Assembly (NCBI GenBank): GCA_903932155.1
Contig: CAIZFH010000232.1
Span: forward strand, 1 to 39,835
DNA length: 39,835 nt
Source: an uncultured Granulicella sp.
GTDB taxonomy: Bacteria > Acidobacteriota > Terriglobia > Terriglobales > Acidobacteriaceae
Reading direction: 5' to 3'
The notes below the pieces were generated by a model. That model searched no databases and was not told where the DNA came from. It worked only from the letters and a program-made list of their open reading frames with translations. Below, one piece after another: positions 34,366 through 39,835 of this stretch (the first letter of the stretch is position 1; each line of letters opens with the position of its first letter). Both the position numbers and the translations under genes were made by a program.

Positions 34366-34710
34366 CTAAAACTCCTGTGCGTCGGACTCTTCGCCGGTGG
34401 CTGAGTAGCTGCCGGATTCTGGGCCATCTACATCTTCTTCGCGCAGCGAGAGGCCAAATACGATGCCGTTGGCGAACTCGATGGTCAGTGCGTCGTCCTC
34501 TTCCAGCATTGCCTTCTCGACCGTTTCGCCGATCAGGGAGCAGAGGGCGTTGCGATACTCTGGCTCGCCGAAGGCCACGGAGAAATCCGGAAGCAGGATG
34601 TGCGGCCAGTCGTAGAGCTTGAGCAGCGGCAGGCCGAAGCGGAGTTGGAGATAGTCCTCGACAAACTCGACTGACTTCAGCTCTTCGCCCTCGATTGCGG
34701 TGATGTCCAT
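34366..34710 (-). CDS. Acidic hypothetical protein upstream of the two-span membrane protein
   Basis: The 114 residues start MDITAIEGEELKSVEFVEDYLQLRFG and contain many Glu/Asp residues (EEDDALTIEFANGIVFGLSLREEDVDGPESG), with no signal or membrane segment. The layout (ligand-like strand region then acidic C-terminus) recalls small immunity-type or DUF proteins, but no family is recognised. The ATG at 34710 has AGGAGA upstream. It forms a two-gene unit with the membrane protein at 34076 and lies between gcvPA and gcvPB. Confidence 0.72.
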   Translation of the reverse strand: MDITAIEGEELKSVEFVEDYLQLRFGLPLLKLYDWPHILLPDFSVAFGEPEYRNALCSLIGETVEKAMLEEDDALTIEFANGIVFGLSLREEDVDGPESGSYSATGEESDAQEF

Positions 34711-34773
34711 CAGGAGATGTCTCCGTTGGGCCGGGGAGTGGGGATTTGCAAGGACGAAGTGGCAGAGATGCCG

Positions 34774-34836
34774 ACCTCAGCGGCTAAAGCCGGTCTCGTT
34801 GAGCATCGTTTACGGCACGGCTGAAGCCGTGCCCTT
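34774..34836 (+). repeat. Dispersed repeat (GGCTAAAGCCG type), copy B
   Basis: CCTCAGCGGCTAAAGCCG, then TTTACGGCACGGCTGAAGCCG and TGCCCTTAA, in the same direction as copy A about 820 bp away. Unlike copy A it has no visible long inverted ends. Together the copies bracket the two hypothetical genes. Confidence 0.65.
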
Positions 34837-34897
34837 AAGCAAGACGGTCGTCGGCGAAGGTCTAGGCGATTGCACGGAATGTCGTTGGCAATCATAG

Positions 34898-36271
34898 CTA
34901 GGCCCTCGTTAGCTCTGTGGCGGGAACGATGGCGCGGAGGCTGGCGGCTGCGGCGTCCATCTGCGCGCGGGTGGTGAGTTCGGTGGCGCACCAGAGGCTG
35001 GCGTTAGGGCCAAGCTCGGGGTACCAGCGGGCCAGCGGCAGGCCGCCGATGATCTTGTGTTCGAGGAGCGCGGTGTTGGTGTCCTCCGCGCTGGCGGGAA
35101 GATCGACGACGAACTCGTGGAAGCGAGGCGCGCCGTCGAACAAAACCTTCGCCTCGGCCCCAAGCGCATTCTTCAGATAATCCGCTTTTGCCAGATTGTG
35201 TTCGGCGAGTTCACGCAGGCCCTGCTTGCCGTAGACGGTGAGGAAGATGGTTGCCATCATGGCGACCAGCGCCTGGTTGGTGCAGATGTTGGAGGTCGCC
35301 TTCTCGCGCCGGATGTGCTGCTCGCGGGTGGAGAGGGTGAGGACGTAGCCGCGCTTGCCGTCGGCGTCCACCGTTTCGCCGACGAGGCGGCCGGGCATCT
35401 GGCGCATGATCTTTTCCTTGCAGGCGATGACGCCGCAGTACGGTCCGCCGTAACTCATAGCGACGCCGAAGGACTGCGCCTCCAGCGAGACGATGTCTGC
35501 CTCGGTCGGTGGGCGGACGATGCCCAGTGAGACGGCCTCGGCGATGGAGACGATGAGCAGCGCGCCTTTGGCGTGGGCAATCTCCGCGATGGCGGCGACA
35601 TCCTCAATCGTCCCGAAGAAGTTGGGCGACTGGATGAGGACGCAGGCGGTTTCGGGGGTGATGGCCGCATCCAGCGCAGCCAGATCGACACGGCCATTGG
35701 CTGCATAGCCGACTTCGCAGATGGGGATTGCCTGATGCTGCGCGTAGGTGGCGAGGACTTCGCGATACTCGGGATGCACAGTGCGGGCGACGACGGCGCG
35801 GTCGCGGCCAGTGATGCGGACGGCCATCATCATTGCCTCGGCTGCGCCGGTTGAGCCGTCGTACATGGAGGCGTTGGCGATCTCCATTCCGGTGAGCTCG
35901 CAGATCATGGTCTGGAACTCGAACATGGCCTGCAGCGTGCCCTGCGCGATCTCCGGCTGGTAGGGCGTGTAGCTGGTGAGGAACTCGCCGCGCTGGACGA
36001 GCGAGTCGATGATGACGGGCTTGTAGTGGCGATAGACGCCCGCGCCGAGGAAGCTGGCATAACCGGCAGCGTTGTTTTCCGCGAAGGCGCGGAAGCGGTC
36101 GATAATCTCCGACTCGGAGTGCTGGCGCGGGACGGCGAGGTCGCGCCGCAACTGGAACTCGGCGGGGATGGTGGAGAAGAGCGCGTCGATGGAGTCGACA
36201 CCAGGCGTGACTTCATTGATTGCCGCGAGCATCTCCACGCGGTCCTGCGGCGACTTGGGCAGATAACGCAT
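34898..36271 (-). CDS. gcvPA: Glycine decarboxylase P-protein subunit 1
   Basis: The 457 residues start [21 protein letters not shown] and carry [65 protein letters not shown] and [11 protein letters not shown], the full GcvPA set. This subunit lacks the PLP lysine, which is on gcvPB. The ATG at 36271 is 2 nt from the gcvH stop. Translation is probably coupled to gcvH. It belongs to gcvT-gcvH-gcvPA on the minus strand. Confidence 0.96.
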   Translation of the reverse strand: MRYLPKSPQDRVEMLAAINEVTPGVDSIDALFSTIPAEFQLRRDLAVPRQHSESEIIDRFRAFAENNAAGYASFLGAGVYRHYKPVIIDSLVQRGEFLTSYTPYQPEIAQGTLQAMFEFQTMICELTGMEIANASMYDGSTGAAEAMMMAVRITGRDRAVVARTVHPEYREVLATYAQHQAIPICEVGYAANGRVDLAALDAAITPETACVLIQSPNFFGTIEDVAAIAEIAHAKGALLIVSIAEAVSLGIVRPPTEADIVSLEAQSFGVAMSYGGPYCGVIACKEKIMRQMPGRLVGETVDADGKRGYVLTLSTREQHIRREKATSNICTNQALVAMMATIFLTVYGKQGLRELAEHNLAKADYLKNALGAEAKVLFDGAPRFHEFVVDLPASAEDTNTALLEHKIIGGLPLARWYPELGPNASLWCATELTTRAQMDAAAASLRAIVPATELTRA

Positions 36272-36273
36272 CC

Positions 36274-36663
36274 TTAGTGTCCGGTCTCCTCGGCGACAAA
36301 GGCCTCGTACTGGGCGGCGGTGAGGAGCGCGTCCAGCTCGGCTGGGCTGGTGAGGGTGAGCTTGAGCATCCAGGTAGTGTTGGCGTCGGCGTTGACCTGC
36401 TCTGGTGCGTCCTTCAGGGCATCATTCACCGCGGTGACGGTGCCGGAGACCGGCGAGAAGAGGTCGCTGACTGCCTTGACACTCTCCACCGAGCCGAAGA
36501 TCTTGCCGGCTTCGAGCGGGTCACCCACCTTGGGCAGATCGACGAAGACGATGTCGCCCAGTGAACTTTGTGCGTAGTCGGTGATGCCAACGGTCCCGGA
36601 TGTGCCATCGACCGAGATCCACTCATGTTCCTTGGTGTAGCGATAACTGGCAGGGTACGCCAT
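36274..36663 (-). CDS. gcvH: Glycine cleavage system H-protein
   Basis: This 129-residue lipoyl carrier shuttles the aminomethyl group between the P- and T-proteins. The lipoylated lysine is K63 in [19 protein letters not shown] 36663 has GGAGG 8 nt upstream; a TTG at 36678 would lie on top of that site, so the shorter start is chosen. YTKEHEW near the N-terminus and [14 protein letters not shown] toward the C-terminus are normal for the family. It lies 43 nt after gcvT and 2 nt before gcvPA. Confidence 0.96.
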   Translation of the reverse strand: MAYPASYRYTKEHEWISVDGTSGTVGITDYAQSSLGDIVFVDLPKVGDPLEAGKIFGSVESVKAVSDLFSPVSGTVTAVNDALKDAPEQVNADANTTWMLKLTLTSPAELDALLTAAQYEAFVAEETGH

Positions 36664-36706
36664 GCGGGGGGCCTCCAAAATGTTCTGGTATCAGTGTATT
36701 CGCGAG

Positions 36707-37867
36707 CTAAGTGGATTTCTTCGCCCTTTTGTAAAACGGGGTTGCGACGACCTTTGCCTTGACGAGTTGGCCGCGAATCTCCACGGCGACTACCTCGTCG
36801 AGTGCGGCGAACTGCACGGGTACGTAGGCCAGAGCGATGTTCTTGTTGAGGAATGGCGCGGGCGAACCGCTGGTAATCTCGCCGATTCGCTCGCCGTTGA
36901 TGGTGCAGACGGGATAGCCATCGCGGCCGATTCCGCGCTCGATCATCTCCAGGCCGACGAGCTTGCGTTTGGGGCCGCCGGTGGATTCGACAGCGGCGAG
37001 TGCAGCGCGGCCTACGAAGTCGGTGCCCTTATCGAGCTTGGCATAGCGGCCGAGATTTGCCTCGAAGACATTGATGGTGTCGGAGATCTCGTGGCCGTAA
37101 AGTGCCATGGCGGATTCCAGCCGTAGAGTATTGCGCGCGCCGAGGCCGCAGGGCAGAATCCCGAACTCCTCTCCGGCATTGAGGACCTCAGCCCAGACGC
37201 GAGAGCTGGTCGGCTCGTCGGAGGGGATGTAAATCTCGAAGCCGTCTTCGCCGGTGTAGCCGGTGCGCGCGATCATGACGTTGTAGAGGCCACAGACCTT
37301 GCCGAAGGTGAACCAGTAGTTCTTGATGGCGGAGAGGTTGGTGTCGGTGAGCTTGGCGAGAGTCGCTTCGGCCTTGGGCCCCTGGATGGCGAGCTGCGTG
37401 TAGTAGTCGCTGTAGTCGCTGATGTGGATGCTGGGCATGGCACCAACCTGCTTGCGCACCCAGGCAATGTCTTTCTCGCGCGTGCCCGCGTTAATAACGA
37501 TGAGATAGTCGTTGTCGCTGAGCTTGTGTACCACGACATCGTCTACAAAGGTGCCGTCGGGGGTGAGCATGGCGGAGTACTGGGCCTGGCCGACGGCCAG
37601 CTTCGATGCGTCGTTCATGCAGAGTCGCTGCACGGCGGCGAGGGAGCCGGGCCCGCGAAACTGGATGTCTCCCATGTGCGAGACGTCGAAGAGGCCGACG
37701 CCGGTGCGCACGGCCCTGTGTTCGGCGATGAGGCCGGAGTACTCGACCGGCATGTCCCATCCGCCGAAGTCGACCATCTTGGCTTTGTGCGCGCGATGCG
37801 TGGCGTTTAGCGCGGTTTTGCGCAGCGGCGGAGCTGGTTCGGATGTGGTGCTGATGGCAGTCCCCAT
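36707..37867 (-). CDS. gcvT: Glycine cleavage system T-protein (aminomethyltransferase)
   Basis: The 386 residues transfer the methylene unit from aminomethyl-GcvH to tetrahydrofolate, releasing ammonia. They show MVDFGGWDMPVEY, HRAVRTGVGLFDVSHMGDI (with the folate-site Asp of the family) and GARNTLRLESAMALYGHE. The N-terminal ~20 residues before the conserved part are longer than usual. The ribosome site before ATG 37867 is weak. It is the first gene of the gcv run. An upstream gcv riboswitch was looked for in the short 29-nt gap and is absent; any promoter must be further up. Confidence 0.95.
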   Translation of the reverse strand: MGTAISTTSEPAPPLRKTALNATHRAHKAKMVDFGGWDMPVEYSGLIAEHRAVRTGVGLFDVSHMGDIQFRGPGSLAAVQRLCMNDASKLAVGQAQYSAMLTPDGTFVDDVVVHKLSDNDYLIVINAGTREKDIAWVRKQVGAMPSIHISDYSDYYTQLAIQGPKAEATLAKLTDTNLSAIKNYWFTFGKVCGLYNVMIARTGYTGEDGFEIYIPSDEPTSSRVWAEVLNAGEEFGILPCGLGARNTLRLESAMALYGHEISDTINVFEANLGRYAKLDKGTDFVGRAALAAVESTGGPKRKLVGLEMIERGIGRDGYPVCTINGERIGEITSGSPAPFLNKNIALAYVPVQFAALDEVVAVEIRGQLVKAKVVATPFYKRAKKST

Positions 37868-37896
37868 CAGATGACTTTACACTGCGAGGCGTCGCT

Positions 37897-38304
37897 CTAC
37901 TGCACCGGGTTGATGGTCTTGATGTTGGCCAGCGCGGGCATGTGTCCCAGGGCAATCCACGCTCCGATCAAGCCAAACAGCACGGAGAGGCATGTGCCGA
38001 TCATCCAGATGTTATCGCTGTCTACCGTGGAGCGCGGACCGGAGGAGCTATGCCAGCGCGATGCGACCTTGAGCGCAAGAAAGCCGGCGACCAGTTGAAT
38101 CCCGCTGCCGGGAAGCATGAACGCGCCGGTGTAGATGGTCCTCTCCAGGATGCCCACCATCCAACTGAGGCGGGACTTATGGTGGTCCGGGTCGGGCGGA
38201 TGATGCTTGCGGACGTAGGGCCACAGGGTTTTTTCGATCAACAGCCAGAGCACGATATGGCCCAACAGAATGGAAAACGCAAAGCCGGCAATCAGACGCA
38301 ACAC
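37897..38304 (-). CDS. Small multi-span membrane protein
   Basis: The 135 residues start at GTG 38304, which has GGAGG 8 nt upstream. A much longer frame reading back into pgsA is only a shadow. Hydrophobic segments lie at about 3-23, 50-80 (GILERTIYTGAFMLPGSGIQLVAGFLALKV) and 99-121. A His/Asp-rich loop (RKHHPPDPDHHKSRL) lies at about 32-46 and could bind metal. No family recognised. It is followed by gcvT after 29 nt and preceded by pgsA, so it may be cotranscribed with either. Confidence 0.75.
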   Translation of the reverse strand: MLRLIAGFAFSILLGHIVLWLLIEKTLWPYVRKHHPPDPDHHKSRLSWMVGILERTIYTGAFMLPGSGIQLVAGFLALKVASRWHSSSGPRSTVDSDNIWMIGTCLSVLFGLIGAWIALGHMPALANIKTINPVQ

Positions 38305-38372
38305 GTTGCACTCCTCCCGATGACACACCTTATCGGCACAACGAATGATAGCCTCTTGCGCACAAGGGGCGG

Positions 38373-39077
38373 CTAGGAGGCGTGGGAGGATTGCTTGGCG
38401 GCAGTGCGTTTGGCCTTGCGGCGGCTGAGTACCGAGGTGCGTCGGGTGCGCGCCCGCTCGCTGGCGTGGTCGATCTTCTTCCAGAAAGCGACAAAATAAT
38501 CGACCGCTGAAATGATGGAGACGATGGTCATCCAGTAGATGGCCCACAGGGCGATCATGTGCACGGCGACGATGAAGCCGCCGCCTTGTTTTGTTGGGAA
38601 CCATAGCCAGTAGTCCCAGTGGTGGGCGAGGATGGCGGCCACCACAGAGACGATCTGGATGACCGTCTTGAGCTTGCCGATCTCGCTGGCGTCGATGGTG
38701 AAACCCTCCGACGCGGCGATGGAACGCAGGCCACTGACCAGGAACTCGCGTCCGATGATGATGACGGCAATCCAGGGCGGCACGATGCGCGGATTGTAGG
38801 CCACCAGAATGATGTAGGCGGCGGTAACCATCAGCTTGTCGGCCAGCGGGTCCAGCAACATACCCAGGGTGGTGATCTGCTTGCGGCGTCGGGCCAGGTA
38901 GCCGTCCAGTCCGTCGGTGATGGAGGCCAGGATGAAGACGCTTGAGGCAATAATCTCCTGCTCGCCGCCCAGCAGGCCGTGGGCCGCGTGGTTGGCGGGG
39001 AAGGCGGGCGACAATATCCACATCAGCAGCGGCACGGTGGCGATGCGTGTGAGCGTGATGGAGTTGGGCAGGTTCAT
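38373..39077 (-). CDS. pgsA: CDP-diacylglycerol-glycerol-3-phosphate 3-phosphatidyltransferase
   Basis: This integral membrane enzyme makes phosphatidylglycerol-phosphate, the committed step to phosphatidylglycerol. The CDP-alcohol phosphotransferase motif is complete: D55, D58-G59, A62-R63, G72, D76 and D80 in DGLDGYLAR and GMLLDPLADK. ATG 39077 with GAGG upstream starts the usual MNLPNSITLTRI; the longer frame to 39161 is not used. The 234 residues end in a very basic Arg/Lys-rich tail (RARTRRTSVLSRRKAKRTAAK). Confidence 0.95.
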   Translation of the reverse strand: MNLPNSITLTRIATVPLLMWILSPAFPANHAAHGLLGGEQEIIASSVFILASITDGLDGYLARRRKQITTLGMLLDPLADKLMVTAAYIILVAYNPRIVPPWIAVIIIGREFLVSGLRSIAASEGFTIDASEIGKLKTVIQIVSVVAAILAHHWDYWLWFPTKQGGGFIVAVHMIALWAIYWMTIVSIISAVDYFVAFWKKIDHASERARTRRTSVLSRRKAKRTAAKQSSHAS

Positions 39078-39346
39078 GGGCCTCGGTGCGCCGTGCAAGG
39101 GTACTGTGCAGACAAGGTTGGTACCGCGCATCCATCGGGAGGCACGGCACAATCCAGGCATAAGTAGACACTAGCATTCTGCCACAGCCGGATGGCAGAT
39201 GGAGGCGTAACCGGTTTGGCCCAGCAACATCCAGTCGTGGACGGCGTGAAGTTGCATCCGCGGCGGGGTCGCGCGCTGCCTGCATCGTCGCCTATCCGCC
39301 CACCGCAAGCCTCGTAAATCGCGGGTCCAGCGTGGTAGATTGACTG

Positions 39347-39835
39347 ATGTCCTTCCACGCCCTGCGCTCTCGGGCCGGTGCTTCCATGGCGTACTTCCGC
39401 TGCATTTGCCGGTGTTCGGTGCTATGCCTGCTGGGCATGCTGCCGGTTGCCTGCGTGGGGCAGCAGGTGCAGCAGTTCATTGGCGCGCCTGCCGTGGAAC
39501 TGACCGGTGGCCGGGTGACCAGCTTTTTGACCGGGACCTTGCAGGCACAAACTAAAGGGCCAGACATCCTGTACATCAACTCCCCCACAATCATAACCAA
39601 TAGTTATGGTGCTCCTGTCGCGACCGTTGTGGTGGGGGAAGAGCTGAACAGTGGCAACGGTCAGCCAGAAGATTTAGGACAGAACCATATCCCGTTTACC
39701 AATGTCTCGAATGTTGTAGCCGCGCTGGGCGACTTCAATGGTGACCATATCAGTGACTACGCCTTCGCTTTGAGTCCTTTGGCAGGAGGAGCCAGTACTC
39801 TTTGCATCTACTATGGCACTGGAGCTGCCTACAGT
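39347..39835 (+). CDS. Secreted FG-GAP/VCBS-type protein (3' end outside window)
   Basis: The frame is open from ATG 39347 to the window end. A second ATG at 39386 (MAYFRCICRCSVLCLLGML) may be the true start, giving a shorter signal peptide. The Cys-rich hydrophobic stretch is followed by a beta-rich region and the first FG-GAP-type calcium motif LGDFNGDHISDYAFAL. The rest is missing. A surface or extracellular beta-propeller protein is inferred. It is divergent from pgsA across a 269-bp gap. Confidence 0.75.
   Translation, partial: MSFHALRSRAGASMAYFRCICRCSVLCLLGMLPVACVGQQVQQFIGAPAVELTGGRVTSFLTGTLQAQTKGPDILYINSPTIITNSYGAPVATVVVGEELNSGNGQPEDLGQNHIPFTNVSNVVAALGDFNGDHISDYAFALSPLAGGASTLCIYYGTGAAYS

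Noticed and set aside
37868-37896. Glycine riboswitch before gcvT
   Set aside because: The gap is only 29 nt and no paired glycine-aptamer core is visible in it or in the gap upstream of the membrane protein.
37897-39285. Minus-strand frame of 462 codons
   Set aside because: Only its last 135 codons are a gene. The upstream part is the wrong frame of pgsA.
1-39835. CRISPR array or known defence system
   Set aside because: No regularly spaced repeats, Cas, restriction or abortive-infection motifs were found; the repeats seen are dispersed and few.

Overview
The window is about 40 kb of high-GC bacterial chromosome. Its character points to a soil Acidobacteriota of class Terriglobia (Terriglobus/Granulicella/Edaphobacter type). 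The basis is the many secreted and Tat-exported carbohydrate enzymes, proteins with carboxypeptidase-regulatory-like and FG-GAP domains, a glycine decarboxylase split into two subunits, and several short dispersed intergenic repeat families. The taxonomic call is inference; no marker rRNA is present.

Layout. 1-2114 (-): 5' part of a large secreted protein with a PHP-like metal-site pattern. 2115-2752: repeat-rich intergenic DNA. 2753-4171 (+): secreted beta-rich protein with a C-terminal regulatory-like domain. 4608-6179 (-): guaA. 6357-15929 (+): a co-directional carbohydrate locus with two tandem GH63-like (alpha/alpha)6 hydrolases, an M49-type metallopeptidase, a PL11-like calcium beta-propeller and a GH2 enzyme; three of the five carry Tat signals. 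16002-18154 (+): an overlapping DprE1/DprE2-like pair. 18250-19665 (+): zinc-dependent phospholipase C-like protein.

19697-24121 (-): the transglutaminase / alpha-E / circularly permuted ATP-grasp set, with two small genes (DUF4258-like and DUF2283-like) wedged in by 4-nt overlaps between ATP-grasp and alpha-E. 24206-29290 (-): a regulatory-like-domain protein, a membrane-anchored unknown, an MFS exporter and a TolC-family outer-membrane protein. 29495-29838 (+): two tandem ~50-residue single-span membrane proteins, one with a TTG start and one very short. 29866-30927 (-): radical SAM protein. 31090-31166 (+): tRNA with CAU anticodon, probably Ile2. 31230-32045 (+): GT2 glycosyltransferase.

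32063-37867 (-): the glycine cleavage genes gcvT-gcvH-gcvPA and, after a 1.3-kb interruption, gcvPB. The interruption holds two orphan genes, a MITE-like element with inverted ends, a second copy of the repeat found inside it, and a possible micro-ORF. 37897-39077 (-): a small membrane protein and pgsA. 39347-end (+): start of a secreted FG-GAP protein.

The most interesting parts are the Tat/peptidase/lyase-like carbohydrate locus with its patchwork tandem paralogues, the two-gene insertion inside the ATP-grasp/alpha-E operon, the interrupted gcv operon with its MITE, and the twin mini membrane proteins. No complete autonomous mobile element, CRISPR array or recognised defence system was seen.
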